From Synechococcus sp. RSCCF101 (GTDB lineage: Bacteria; Cyanobacteriota; Cyanobacteriia; PCC-6307; Cyanobiaceae), in contig NZ_CP035632.1 in NCBI RefSeq assembly GCF_008807075.1, forward strand, positions 2,480,001 through 2,544,000: a stretch of 64,000 bases of DNA, in the 5' to 3' direction. The notes below the pieces were generated by a model. It was not told the origin of the DNA. It did no database searches and was given only the letters and a program-made list of their open reading frames with translations. This document shows, one piece after another, positions 46,646 through 56,033 of the stretch (positions are counted from its first letter, which is position 1; each line of letters starts with the position of its first letter). Position numbers and translations under genes: made by a program.

Positions 46646-47566
46646 ATGCGGCTTGACCACGTCTGGCTGATCCATCGGGACGGCAGTCGGGCCGCCCAGC
46701 ATCAGGCCCGGGCCAGTGCCGAGGCCCTTCGCTCGTTGGGGGCCCATGTCGTGCTGGCCATGGCCGGTGCGTCCACCAACCCCTATCCGGGATTGCTGGC
46801 CTGCGAGGGCAGCCGCCCCGATCTGGCGGTGGTCTTCGGCGGGGACGGCTCGGTCCTGGGTGCGGCCCGACACCTGGCTCCGCTGCGCATCCCGATCCTG
46901 GCCTTCAACGTGGGCGGCCACCTGGGCTTTCTCGCCCACGACCGCACCATGCTCCGCGATGACCCGTCCGCCGAGGGTGAGGGGGAGGGCTCGACCCTCT
47001 GGGAGCGGCTGCTTCAGGACCGCTACGCCGTGGAGCGGCGCATGATGCTCCAGGCCACCGTGGAGGGGGGCGATGGGCCGCACCTGGCCCTGAATGATCT
47101 CTATCTGCGCGCCTATCTGGAGAACACCTCGCCCACCTGCGAACTGGAACTGGAGATCGATGGTGAGGTGGTGGACCACTACCGGGGCGATGGCCTGATC
47201 ATGGCCAGCCCCACGGGCTCCACCGCCTATGCCATGGCGGCGGGCGGGCCGATCCTCCACCCCGGGCTGGACGCCATTCTGGTGTCACCCATCTGTCCGA
47301 TGAGCCTGTCGAGTCGCCCTCTGGTGGTCCCGCCGAGGGCGCGGCTGGTGGTGTGGGCGCTCGGCGATCCCCGCCGCCGGGTGAAGCTCTGGACCGATGG
47401 CGCGGGAGCCAGCGTCTTTGATCCCGGTGACCGATGCGTCGTTGAGCGTGCTCCCTGCGATGCCCGTTTCGTGGTCCTGGAGCAGCGCCCCTCCTACTAC
47501 CGCGTTCTGCGGCGCAAGCTGCACTGGGCGGGGAGCCTGGCCTTCGGAGAACACGCCCACAACTGA
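46646..47566 (+). CDS. nadK: NAD kinase
   Basis: 306 aa. The NAD kinase motif [16 protein letters not shown] and the second conserved block [10 protein letters not shown], then [19 protein letters not shown] with the diagnostic glycine-rich loop, are intact. It forms NADP from NAD and so feeds photosynthetic reductant. It follows ndhE by nine bases, an arrangement I know from other cyanobacteria, and probably belongs to that transcript. Confidence 0.95.
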   Translation: MRLDHVWLIHRDGSRAAQHQARASAEALRSLGAHVVLAMAGASTNPYPGLLACEGSRPDLAVVFGGDGSVLGAARHLAPLRIPILAFNVGGHLGFLAHDRTMLRDDPSAEGEGEGSTLWERLLQDRYAVERRMMLQATVEGGDGPHLALNDLYLRAYLENTSPTCELELEIDGEVVDHYRGDGLIMASPTGSTAYAMAAGGPILHPGLDAILVSPICPMSLSSRPLVVPPRARLVVWALGDPRRRVKLWTDGAGASVFDPGDRCVVERAPCDARFVVLEQRPSYYRVLRRKLHWAGSLAFGEHAHN

Positions 47567-47574
47567 TCACCGTC

Positions 47575-48120
47575 ATGGCCGTTGAGATCGAACGCCGCTT
47601 TCTGGTCCGCTCCGATGGCTGGAGAGCCCACGTCCGGCACCGGGACCACCTGCACCAGGGCTATCTGGTGCGCGAACCCGTGAGCCTAAGGGTGCGGCTG
47701 GGGGATGCCGGCCGCGCCTGGCTCACGATCAAGGCCCGCTTCTCCGGCGGCGATGCCGAGCGATCGGCCTTCGGAACCGCCCTGGCGCGCCAGGAATTCG
47801 AATACACCATCCCCGCGGCCGATGCGGCGGATCTGCTCGAGCTGAGTTCCTGCCGCCTTGAGAAGGTGCGCCACACCTTGGCCTGGCCTGGGGGCGAGTG
47901 GGTTGTGGACGAGTTCCTCGGGGCGAATGCGCCCCTGATCCTGTGCGAGGTGGAGCCGGAGGACCCGCGGGCGCCGCTGACCCTTCCCGAATGGTGCGGC
48001 CCGGAGATCAGCGGCCGCCGCGACCTGAGCAATGCGGCGCTGGCTGAGCATCCGCTGAAGTCGTGGACGGAAGAGCAGCGCCGTGCCGTAGCGATCCCGA
48101 CGGAACAGGACAGGGTTTAG
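47575..48120 (+). CDS. CYTH-domain protein, probable inorganic triphosphatase
   Basis: 181 aa triphosphate tunnel metalloenzyme. The EIERRFLV motif near the N terminus is the CYTH signature (ExExK form with R), and basic and acidic residues alternate through LRVRLGDAGRAWLTIKAR, EFEYTIP, WVVDEFLG and LCEVEPED as in other members. Related bacterial enzymes hydrolyse inorganic tripolyphosphate; the substrate here is inferred. It starts eight bases after nadK. Confidence 0.87.
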   Translation: MAVEIERRFLVRSDGWRAHVRHRDHLHQGYLVREPVSLRVRLGDAGRAWLTIKARFSGGDAERSAFGTALARQEFEYTIPAADAADLLELSSCRLEKVRHTLAWPGGEWVVDEFLGANAPLILCEVEPEDPRAPLTLPEWCGPEISGRRDLSNAALAEHPLKSWTEEQRRAVAIPTEQDRV

Positions 48121-48151
48121 GATTTCTTCGCCTTTTGCGTCCCCGCTGCCC

Positions 48152-48337
48152 ATGGGCGCTGCTCCGCTCTACGCCCTGTACGACCAGCACGGCTTGCTTC
48201 GCTGCCTCGGGAGCGACGGGGAAGCCTGTGAGGCCTATGCCAGCCTCTTCGGGCTGGCGCCGGGCAGCTGGTCCGTCATGCAGGAGAGCGGAGCGACGGC
48301 TCTGGATCGTCCGACTCGTTCAGGGAGCAGCAGTTGA
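48152..48337 (+). CDS. Small conserved-looking protein, 61 aa
   Basis: MGAAPLYALYDQHGLLRCLG followed by a Cys/Ala/Tyr stretch and a serine-rich end. The first 45 residues read like a real small protein; the last 20 lie antisense to the 3' end of pedR and are probably less constrained. Function unknown. The ATG is 31 bases after the CYTH gene. Confidence 0.5.
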   Translation: MGAAPLYALYDQHGLLRCLGSDGEACEAYASLFGLAPGSWSVMQESGATALDRPTRSGSSS

Positions 48338-48572
48338 AGCCGTCGCGGCAGATCTTGCCGTTGTCCATGGCCCAGTTGAGCAGGGCGACACGGTTCTTGG
48401 CTCCCGTTTTGCTGAAGACGTTGCTGACGTGGTTGTCGACCGTGCGCTTGCTGATGGTGAGACGTTCGGCGATCTCCTGATTGGTGAGCCCGAGGGCCAC
48501 CAGCTCAATGATCTCGATCTCACGCTCCGACAGGGCAATCCGTGTGGAGGGAGGCTCTGTGCTTGCCGACAT
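48276..48572 (-). CDS. pedR: LuxR-type regulator PedR
   Basis: 98 aa single-domain LuxR/FixJ helix-turn-helix protein: LSEREIEIIELVALGLTNQE, ISKRTVDNHVSNVF, then NWAMDNGKICRDGFNCC, matching the cysteine-bearing C terminus of the cyanobacterial PedR (Ssl0564) group. PedR is known in Synechocystis to sense photosynthetic electron flow through thioredoxin. That function is transferred by family resemblance. The 3' end overlaps the 61-aa ORF. Confidence 0.82.
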   Translation of the reverse strand: MSASTEPPSTRIALSEREIEIIELVALGLTNQEIAERLTISKRTVDNHVSNVFSKTGAKNRVALLNWAMDNGKICRDGFNCCSLNESDDPEPSLRSPA

Positions 48573-48655
48573 CAGGCAACGGCTCCATGGATGGCAGCAT
48601 AGGCGGGTTCCGTGGCCACGATCACGGATGATGGTCGTCCTTCCGGACGGTGTGA

Positions 48656-49591
48656 GTGAGGCTGCTGCAGGCGCTGGAGGCGGGGACCCCGGTGATCACC
48701 GCCGAGGTGATGCCGCCGCGCGGCAGTGATGCGGCCCTCACCCTGGAGCATGCGGAACGGCTGCGCGGCCGCGTGCACGCCATCAATGTGACGGATGGCA
48801 GCCGTGCCGTGATGCGGATGAGCAGCCTCGCCGTGGCCCGGCTGCTGCTGGACCGTGGTCACGAGCCAGTGCTGCAGCTGGCCTGCCGCGATCGCAACCG
48901 CATCGCCCTGCAGGCGGATCTGCTCGGCGCCCATGCCCTCGGCATTCGCAATGTGCTCTGCCTCACCGGAGATCCCGTCCGGGCCGGGGATCAGCCGGGG
49001 GCCCGCCCGGTGCACGATCTCGATTCGGTGCGCCTGCTGCAGCAGGTCTCCGCCTTCAACCGCGGGGCGGATCCGATTCAGGGAGAGCTGCCGGATGGCG
49101 GGACCCATCTGCTGGCGGGGGCGGCGGCCGATCCCCACTCCCCGAGCTGGTCGGGGCTGCGGTCCAGGCTGCGCCGCAAGCAGCAGGCCGGTGCCCGCTT
49201 CATTCAGACCCAGATGGTCATGGACGCGGCCGTGCTGCGCCGGTTCCAGGAGGAGATCGCGAGCCCCCTCGGGCTCCCGGTGCTCGCCGGGGTGTTTCTG
49301 CTCAAATCGGCCCGCAATGCGGCCTTCATCAATCGGGTGGTGCCCGGTGCCTGCATCCCCCAGGCGATCATCGACCGCCTCTCTGCTGCCGCCGACCCGG
49401 CGGACGAGGGCATTGCCATCGCCTCGGAGCAGGTGCGCAGCTTCCTGAGGATCGTGCGCGGCGTGCACGTGATGGCGGTGAAGGCTGAGCAGCGCATTCC
49501 GGCCATCCTGGATCGGGCCGGGGTGGAACCGATCAGCTCCAGTGGTCAGCTGGGTGGTGGTGAGGGCTCAGCGGCCTGCCTCGCGGCCTGA
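48656..49591 (+). CDS. metF: Methylenetetrahydrofolate reductase-like protein
   Basis: 311 aa TIM-barrel protein of the MTHFR family: TAEVMPPRGSD (flavin/folate entry), DGSRAVMRMSSLAVARLLLD, LQLACRDRNRIALQADLLGA, NVLCLTGDPV, GARFIQTQMVMD and GVFLLKSARNAAFINRVVPG. It would make 5-methyl-THF for methionine synthesis. The sequence is shorter than some MetF at the C terminus. GTG 48656 is the only start near the conserved N terminus. Confidence 0.86.
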   Translation: MRLLQALEAGTPVITAEVMPPRGSDAALTLEHAERLRGRVHAINVTDGSRAVMRMSSLAVARLLLDRGHEPVLQLACRDRNRIALQADLLGAHALGIRNVLCLTGDPVRAGDQPGARPVHDLDSVRLLQQVSAFNRGADPIQGELPDGGTHLLAGAAADPHSPSWSGLRSRLRRKQQAGARFIQTQMVMDAAVLRRFQEEIASPLGLPVLAGVFLLKSARNAAFINRVVPGACIPQAIIDRLSAAADPADEGIAIASEQVRSFLRIVRGVHVMAVKAEQRIPAILDRAGVEPISSSGQLGGGEGSAACLAA

Positions 49592-50758
49592 ACGGGCCAG
49601 ATCGCTGCCCAGAAGCTGGGCCATGGCCTTCTGCTGGGGCGAGGGTTCGGAGAAGTCCTGCCGGCGGGCATCGGTGATCAGCCAGTCGAGCTCGGCCTCC
49701 TGCAGGTCGAAGTGATCGCCGTTCCGATCGACGCAGTAGCGGCCGAAGACCAGCTTTTCGACCAGCTGCACCCCCGGTCCGATGCGGGAGTAGTCAAAGA
49801 TGATCGAATTGTCGATGGTGGCGTTGGCGCCGATCTGGCAGCTGGGCCCGATCATCGAGGGACCGATGAGTGTGGCGCCGTCTTCGATGCGGGTCATCCC
49901 GCCGACGTAGATCGGCCCTTCCACGGTGATCCGGTCCCAGTTGGCGGCCACATTCAGGCCCGTGTACACACCAGGACGCACCTCCTTGCCGGGGATGGGC
50001 ACCTGGCGTACCTGACCCTGCAGCACACTGCGGATCGCCTGCCAGTAGTCCGGCACCTTGCCGATGTCCACCCATTCGAATTCCATCGGCAGCGCGTAGA
50101 ACGGGGCTCCGGCCTCAGCCAGCCTGGGGAACAGATCGCTGCCGATGTCAAAGGACTGGCCCTCGGGCACGAACTTGAGCACCTCCGGCTCGAAGATGTA
50201 GATGCCGGTGTTGATCATGTCGCTGTGCGCCTCCTCCACCGACGGCTTCTCCTGGAACTCGAGAACACGGTCCTCGGAATCGGTGACCACGACGCCGTAG
50301 CTGCTCACCTGATCGAGGGGGACACGCTTGGTGATCAGGGAGGCCATCGCCCCTTTCTCCTTGTGGCGGCGCACCGCCTCACTGAGATTGAGATCGATCA
50401 GTGCATCACCGCAGAGCACCACGAAGGTGTCATCGAAGAAGGGCTGGAAGGTCTGGATCTTCTTCAGACCGCCGGCTGAACCCACCGCGTCCCCGACCAG
50501 CTCGCCATCCTCGATCCGGCCCTCGAAGCTGTAGGCGATTTCAACGCCGAAGCGCTGGCCATCGCGGAAGTAATTCTCGATCTCTTCGGCGAGATGAGAC
50601 ACGTTGACCATGATCTCGGTGAAGCCGTGCTCGCGCAGCAGCTCGAGCAGGAATTCCATCACCGGCTTCTGCAGGATCGGAATCATCGGCTTCGGGATCA
50701 TGTGCGTGATCGGGCGCACACGTGTTCCTTTCCCTGCCGCGAGGATCATTGCCTTCAT
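49568..50758 (-). CDS. Sugar-1-phosphate nucleotidyltransferase with LbH domain
   Basis: 396 aa. N-terminal GT-A nucleotidyltransferase: MILAAGKGTRVRPITHMIPK with the GxGTRxRP pyrophosphorylase motif, GDALIDLNL, INTGIYIFEPEVL and FEWVDIGKVPDYW. The C-terminal part is a left-handed beta-helix (TLIGPSMIGPSCQIG). It resembles mannose-1-phosphate guanylyltransferases, but glucose-1-phosphate enzymes are close. ATG at 50758 lies at a normal N terminus; ten extra residues are possible upstream. Its 3' end overlaps the metF-like gene by 24 bases. Confidence 0.9.
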   Translation of the reverse strand: MKAMILAAGKGTRVRPITHMIPKPMIPILQKPVMEFLLELLREHGFTEIMVNVSHLAEEIENYFRDGQRFGVEIAYSFEGRIEDGELVGDAVGSAGGLKKIQTFQPFFDDTFVVLCGDALIDLNLSEAVRRHKEKGAMASLITKRVPLDQVSSYGVVVTDSEDRVLEFQEKPSVEEAHSDMINTGIYIFEPEVLKFVPEGQSFDIGSDLFPRLAEAGAPFYALPMEFEWVDIGKVPDYWQAIRSVLQGQVRQVPIPGKEVRPGVYTGLNVAANWDRITVEGPIYVGGMTRIEDGATLIGPSMIGPSCQIGANATIDNSIIFDYSRIGPGVQLVEKLVFGRYCVDRNGDHFDLQEAELDWLITDARRQDFSEPSPQQKAMAQLLGSDLARSGREAGR

Positions 50759-50823
50759 GGGCGGGATTTTATCCCAGGCAGGCCCCACTCTCGGTGTCGG
50801 CTCATGCCCTCTGCCCCCGTGCG

Positions 50824-51699
50824 TCAGGCGGCCGCCACAAGGGTCGCCGGCGCATGGAGCGGTGTGGGCTGGGCCGATGATCCGCCCGGGGCCGGCAGCC
50901 GGCAGAGCCGCAGCGGCCTGTGCAGGCCATCGGGCTGCTCCAGAGCCACACTGCCCTGGGAGCAGAGAAACAGCAGCGCCCAGAACACCCCCACCCGATC
51001 CTGATCCAGGTGGCTGGGGGCTTCGCGGGCCCAGGCCGTCACGAGCTCCTCGAAGTCGAGCCAGCAGTCCAGCTCCATCCGCTCCGCCACGAAGGCCCGC
51101 AGAGCGGCGGTGGTTTCCGGCAGGGATTCCCGGTGCGCGAGATGGCGGACCTGAGCGATGGCGGCGCTCTGGCTGTAGCGCCTGGCCCGCTGGCCCTGAC
51201 GCAGGTGGCGCTCCTGCGCCTCCAGTCGATCGGCGATGTCCTCCAGGTGCTGGATCAGCTCGCCCAGGCTCACACTGCGCCGCAGGGGAGGAGGGGCCAC
51301 CGGCCGCCGCAGCAGGTGGCGTTCGGGGCGGGCCGGCAGCACCAGCAGACCGGCACCGCCGAGCTCGTCGGCATCGGGCTCCCAGTCCTCCGGCTCGATC
51401 GGCGCCGGCGGCAGGGTGCTGGCCTCCAGCACCTCCGCCTTGATCGACACCAGCACGGAAGCGGCCAGGAAGGCTTCGCTGGCCTCGGCAAGATCCTGCT
51501 CGTATCGCCCTCCCCGGGCGGGACCGCTGCCGGCCGGCCGATCCTGCGGCAACCGGCAGCGCTGCTGGAGACGGTCCAGAAAACCGTCCACCACGGCGAT
51601 CACGTCGATCTCCCAGGGGTCGAGCTCACCGCGCTCCACCGCCTCCTGCAGCATTCGGATGGCCAGCCGTGCCCCGGAGTCGCTGCCAGCCTCCGCCAA
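50824..51699 (-). CDS. scpA: Segregation and condensation protein A
   Basis: 291 aa ScpA kleisin that links SMC and ScpB. The N-terminal helix and ARLAIRMLQEAVERGELDPWEIDVIAVVDGFL are family-typical, followed by EAFLAASVLVSIKAEVL. The centre is an acidic/proline-rich linker and the C terminus has the winged-helix-like segment. No ATG fits; TTG at 51699 is the likely start. No scpB or smc is next to it. Confidence 0.85.
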   Translation of the reverse strand: MAEAGSDSGARLAIRMLQEAVERGELDPWEIDVIAVVDGFLDRLQQRCRLPQDRPAGSGPARGGRYEQDLAEASEAFLAASVLVSIKAEVLEASTLPPAPIEPEDWEPDADELGGAGLLVLPARPERHLLRRPVAPPPLRRSVSLGELIQHLEDIADRLEAQERHLRQGQRARRYSQSAAIAQVRHLAHRESLPETTAALRAFVAERMELDCWLDFEELVTAWAREAPSHLDQDRVGVFWALLFLCSQGSVALEQPDGLHRPLRLCRLPAPGGSSAQPTPLHAPATLVAAA

Positions 51700-51788
51700 G
51701 CCGTTCTCACCTCTGGCCGCACGGTACCGGTGGCATCCTCAACGGTCCAGTCGGCCGTCCTGGCCTGGGCCAGTCTCCGCTGCTGCGA

Positions 51789-52178
51789 TCAGTCGGTGGA
51801 CGCCGCTGCGGCCGGATTCGGTGAGGCCTCGCTGCCCGCCGTTGTGCCTCCCACGGCCGGCAGCAGCCCCAGCTGGGCATCGACCGTGGCCCGGTAGCGA
51901 TCGAGATCGCGTTCCAGTTCCTCGATCCGCACCTGGGAGGCCTGCTCGCCGTCGGCCTGCCGAGCGGTCTCGACCCGGCTCACCACCATCGTCCAGACGG
52001 CGAAGATCCAGGCGGCCGTGGCCCCCACACCCATCACCACCAGCAGCATGACCGCAAGCGGCAGGGTGAAGCTCACCCCCGGCAGCAGCGTCACCGTGGT
52101 GGGTTCACTGTTCTCGAGGGCGAACATCACCGCGGCGAGCGCGAAGCTGAAGATCAGCAGAAAGTTGATCTGGCGCAT
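51789..52178 (-). CDS. LapA-domain (DUF1049) membrane protein
   Basis: 129 aa with two membrane segments (INFLLIFSFALAAVMFALEN and LPLAVMLLVVMGVGATAAW) and the LapA/DUF1049 middle SEPTTVTLLPGVSFTLPLAV. A short coiled-coil-like helix follows (VRIEELERDLDRYRATVDAQ), then a low-complexity tail. LapA proteins take part in lipopolysaccharide assembly in proteobacteria; a role here is unknown. Confidence 0.8.
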   Translation of the reverse strand: MRQINFLLIFSFALAAVMFALENSEPTTVTLLPGVSFTLPLAVMLLVVMGVGATAAWIFAVWTMVVSRVETARQADGEQASQVRIEELERDLDRYRATVDAQLGLLPAVGGTTAGSEASPNPAAAASTD

Positions 52179-52265
52179 GGTTGGGTGACGATCGCTGGAT
52201 CGACGGCCTTCAGCCCACGAGCGTACGCCGAGCAGCCAGGCCCGGCGACGGCCACTGCCCCTCGC

Positions 52266-53846
52266 TCAGCTCAGCGCGGGAGCCTGCAGCGGCGCCGCCG
52301 GCCGGATCAGCCCCGGGGCCGCCCCGGGAGCGACCTGGGCGTAGGCGATCCGATCGCGCGCCACCAGAGCCTCGATCGACGCCTTGTAACTGTCGGTCAT
52401 CAGACGTGGATAGAGACCGATGCCGATGATCGGCACCAGCAGACAGCTGATGACGTACACCTCACGCGGCTCGGCATCGACCAGGTTGGTGTGCGAGGCC
52501 AGTTCGGCATTCTCCCGGCCGAAGAAGATCTCCCGCAGCATGGAGAGCAGATAGATCGGGGTCAGAATGACTCCCACAGCCGCCAGGATGGCCATCACAA
52601 CCCGGAAGCTCAGGCTGTAGGCCTCGCTGGTGGCGAATCCGGCGAACACCATCAGCTCGGACACGAAGCCGCTCATGCCGGGAAGGGCGAGCGACGCCAG
52701 GGCGCACACCGTCCAGAGCGCGAACATGATGCGCATCTTCTGGCCCACGCCGCCCATCTCATCGAGTTGGAGGGTGTGGGTGCGGTCGTAGGTGGCCCCG
52801 ACAAGGAAGAAGAGGCTGGCGCCGATCAGGCCGTGGCTGATCATCTGCAGCATCGCGCCGCTGGTGCCGAGGTCACTGAAGCTGCCGATCCCGATCAGCA
52901 CGAAGCCCATGTGGCTGATGGAGCTGTAGGCGATCTTGCGTTTGAGATTTCGCTGGGCGAAAGAGGTGAGTGCGGCGTAGATGATGTTCACCACGCCGAG
53001 CACCACCAGCAGTGGGGCGAACTGGGCGTGCGCCTCAGGCAGAAGCTGAGCGTTGAAGCGAAGCAGGGCATAACCCCCCATCTTCAGCAGGATGCCGGCC
53101 AGCAACATGTGAACCGGAGCGGTCGCCTCGCCGTGGGCATCCGGCAGCCAGGTGTGCAGCGGCACGATCGGAAGCTTGACCCCGAAGGCAATCAGGAGTC
53201 CGGCGTAACAGAGCACCTGGAAGCCTCGGCCGAAGCTCTTCACGGCCAGCTCGGTGTACTCGAAGCTCGGGGTGCCGCCGCCGAAGAAACCCATGGCCAG
53301 GGCCACCAGAAGGATGAAGAGCGAGCTGCCTGCCGTGTAGAGAATGAACTTGGTTGCGGCGTACTGGCGTTTCTTGCCGCCCCAGATGGCGAGGAGGAGA
53401 TACACCGGCAGCAGCTCCAGCTCCCAGGCCAGGAAGAAGAGCAGCATGTCCTGAACGGCGAAGACCGCGATCTGGCCACCATCCATGGCCAGGATCAGGA
53501 AATAGAACAGGCGCGGTTTGAAGGTGACCGGCCAGGCGGCCAGCACCGCCAGGGCTGTGATGAAGCTCGTCAGCAGGATGAGCGGCATCGAGAGGCCATC
53601 GGCTCCGACGGACCAGGCCAGGCCCACGTCCGGCAGCCAGGAGACGCGCTCCACGAGCTGCAGCTCGCTGGAGCCGGGGTCGTAGCCGTTCAGATAGGCC
53701 CCGACGGTGATCAGAAAGGTGGTGAGCGCCACCCCGAGGGCGAACCAGCGAACCTGGCGGCCATTGCCCGGATCGGGAATGAAGGGTATGAACAGCGCCG
53801 CCCCGATCGGAAACAGGATGGACGCGCTCAGCCAGGGGAATGCCAC
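52266..53846 (-). CDS. ndhD: NDH-1 subunit D (NuoM type)
   Basis: 526 aa antiporter-like subunit. Typical features: [64 protein letters not shown] and [12 protein letters not shown]. It has about fourteen membrane segments. GTG 53846 ([14 protein letters not shown]) matches the usual N terminus; the open frame extends to 53918 with an odd leader. It lies next to ndhF, as in many cyanobacteria. A NdhD1 type rather than CO2-uptake type seems likely, but that is inference. Confidence 0.94.
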   Translation of the reverse strand: MAFPWLSASILFPIGAALFIPFIPDPGNGRQVRWFALGVALTTFLITVGAYLNGYDPGSSELQLVERVSWLPDVGLAWSVGADGLSMPLILLTSFITALAVLAAWPVTFKPRLFYFLILAMDGGQIAVFAVQDMLLFFLAWELELLPVYLLLAIWGGKKRQYAATKFILYTAGSSLFILLVALAMGFFGGGTPSFEYTELAVKSFGRGFQVLCYAGLLIAFGVKLPIVPLHTWLPDAHGEATAPVHMLLAGILLKMGGYALLRFNAQLLPEAHAQFAPLLVVLGVVNIIYAALTSFAQRNLKRKIAYSSISHMGFVLIGIGSFSDLGTSGAMLQMISHGLIGASLFFLVGATYDRTHTLQLDEMGGVGQKMRIMFALWTVCALASLALPGMSGFVSELMVFAGFATSEAYSLSFRVVMAILAAVGVILTPIYLLSMLREIFFGRENAELASHTNLVDAEPREVYVISCLLVPIIGIGLYPRLMTDSYKASIEALVARDRIAYAQVAPGAAPGLIRPAAPLQAPALS

Positions 53847-53978
53847 GGCAGCCGGATCACCACAGAGGAAGTGTAGAAATCGTGCCGCGTGAGGCCCGCA
53901 TCCGGTCGGTGTTGTCACACAGCCGGCGCGGAAGCGCGCATTCGCTGACGTCCCTCAGGAGCCTGGATTCCCGGCTGT

Positions 53979-55973
53979 TCAGAGACTGCCGAACAGAACC
54001 ACCAGCACAATCACGCCGCCGAACACAACAAGGGCGTAGAACTGGGCTCGCCCGGTTTCAAAGTATTTCAATCCCTCGCCGCTGCCGAGGGTGAGGAGTC
54101 CAGTGAGATTCACGATCCCGTCGACGACCTTCGCGTCCACCTCCAGCACCTCCCGGGCCAACCGGCGGCTGCCGCGAACAAACAGCTTCTCGTTCAGCAC
54201 ATCGAGATACCACTTGTTGGCGAGGAAGGCATTGATGCTGCTGAATCGTTGAGCCACGGCTGTGGCCAGATCAATCTTCTTCAATGCGTAGGCCAGCACC
54301 GCCAGCGTGATGCCCGCGGTCGAGACGGCCACCGAGGCCCCGGCCAGAGGCAGGAACTCGGACCAGGAGAAATGGTGGGCCATCTTCGCGGCTTCCTCCG
54401 GGTCCAGCAGGGCCGCGAAGCGGCTGTTCCATGGCATGCCGAGCAGGCCGATCAGAACCGAGGGAACCGCCAGAACGGCGAGGGGGGTGGTCATCGTCCA
54501 GACCGACTCGTGCAGATGCCCGCCCTCGTGGCCGTGCTCATCGTCGCTGCGGCCGGCACTCGCCAGCACCTGGCTGCGGATCGCGCTGTCATGACCGCGG
54601 AACTCCCCTTCGAAAGTCAGGAAGTAGAGCCGGAACATGTAGAAGGCGGTCATGCCGGCCGTGAGGAAGCCGACGAACCACAGAACCGGGAAGCTGCCGA
54701 AGGCCTGGCCGAGGATCTCGTCCTTGCTCCAGAAGCCGGCCAGGGGGGGGATGCCGCTGATGGCGATGCAGCCGATCAGGAAGGTGGTGGATGTGATGGG
54801 CATCTTGCGTCGCAGGCCTCCCATCAGGCGCATGTCCTGGGCAAGAAGGGGGTCGTGACCGACCACCTCCTCCATGGCATGGATCACCGAGCCTGAGCCC
54901 AGGAAGAGCATCGCCTTGAAGAAGGCATGGGTCACCAGGTGGAAGATCCCGGCCAACGGGGCGCCGCAGCCCATGGCCAGCATCATGTAGCCGAGCTGGG
55001 AAACGGTGCTGTAGGCCAGACCCTTCTTCAGATCCATCTGTGTCAGGGCGATGGAGGCACCCATGAACAGCGTGATCGTGCCGACGACGGCCACCACCAC
55101 CTGCATGGCGGGGAACTGCTCGTAGAGCGGTTGCAGGCGGGCCACCAGAAACACGCCCGCGGCCACCATGGTCGCGGCGTGGATCAGGGCCGAGATCGGC
55201 GTGGGGCCCTCCATGGCATCGGGCAGCCAGACGTGCAGCGGGAACTGGGCCGACTTCGCCATGGGGCCCAGGAACACCAGCACGCAGAGCATCAGGGCAG
55301 CCCAGCCCGCGATGCTGCCGTCCGCCAGCCCCTGGCCGAGGCGGGAGGCGATGGTCTGGAAATCGAAGCTGCCGGTGGCCCAGAACAGACCGAGAATGCC
55401 CAGCAGCAGGCCGAAATCCCCGACCCGGTTCACCACGAAGGCCTTCTGGGCCGCATGGGCCGCGCTGTCGCGGTCGTACCAGAAGCCGATCAGCAGGTAG
55501 GAGCACATGCCCACGAGCTCCCAGAAGACGTAGATCTCAAGCAGATTCGGGCTGAGCACGAGCCCGAGCATCGAGCTGCTGAACAGCGCGAGGTAGGTGA
55601 AGAAGCGCACATAGCCCTTGTCGTGGGCCATGTAGCCATCCGAATAGAGCATCACCAGCAGGGCCACCACCGTGACCACCACCAGCATCACGGAACCCAG
55701 AGGGTCCACCGTGTAGCCCATCTGCAGGTTGAAGCTGCCGGCACTGGCCCAGGTGAACAGATGCTCCACCGGAGGGGCACCGGCCAGCTGCTCGCGCAGC
55801 ACCGCCAGGCTGAGCACCGCAGCGGCTCCGATGCAGGTCAGCAGGAGCGCCGCCACGGGCCGTCTGAGGCGGTTGACGGTGCGGTTGAAGCTGATCAGGC
55901 CGAGTCCGGTGAGGCAGGCTCCGGCAAGGGGAAGCACCGGGATCAGCCAGGCGAGGTCGGCAGCCGCGATCAT
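53979..55973 (-). CDS. ndhF: NDH-1 subunit F (NuoL type)
   Basis: 664 aa, the largest membrane subunit. It shows YVFWELVGMCSYLLIGFW, KAFVVNRVGDFGLLLGILGLFW, LPDAMEGPTPISALIHAATMVAAGVFLVARL and the C-terminal long helix plus last segment (FYALVVFGGVIVLVVLFGSL). ATG 55973 is consistent with NdhF1 N termini. It forms an ndhF-ndhD pair transcribed on the minus strand, ndhF first. Confidence 0.96.
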   Translation of the reverse strand: MIAAADLAWLIPVLPLAGACLTGLGLISFNRTVNRLRRPVAALLLTCIGAAAVLSLAVLREQLAGAPPVEHLFTWASAGSFNLQMGYTVDPLGSVMLVVVTVVALLVMLYSDGYMAHDKGYVRFFTYLALFSSSMLGLVLSPNLLEIYVFWELVGMCSYLLIGFWYDRDSAAHAAQKAFVVNRVGDFGLLLGILGLFWATGSFDFQTIASRLGQGLADGSIAGWAALMLCVLVFLGPMAKSAQFPLHVWLPDAMEGPTPISALIHAATMVAAGVFLVARLQPLYEQFPAMQVVVAVVGTITLFMGASIALTQMDLKKGLAYSTVSQLGYMMLAMGCGAPLAGIFHLVTHAFFKAMLFLGSGSVIHAMEEVVGHDPLLAQDMRLMGGLRRKMPITSTTFLIGCIAISGIPPLAGFWSKDEILGQAFGSFPVLWFVGFLTAGMTAFYMFRLYFLTFEGEFRGHDSAIRSQVLASAGRSDDEHGHEGGHLHESVWTMTTPLAVLAVPSVLIGLLGMPWNSRFAALLDPEEAAKMAHHFSWSEFLPLAGASVAVSTAGITLAVLAYALKKIDLATAVAQRFSSINAFLANKWYLDVLNEKLFVRGSRRLAREVLEVDAKVVDGIVNLTGLLTLGSGEGLKYFETGRAQFYALVVFGGVIVLVVLFGSL

Positions 55974-56033
55974 CCGAGACTTGGGCGGGCGAGCTCAGGG
56001 AGTGTAGGCAGCACGGTCGGGACCGCTGTGCGT

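Noticed and set aside
52185-53876. 563-codon open frame antisense to ndhD
   Set aside because: Glu/His/Gln-rich shadow of a clear NdhD coding region.
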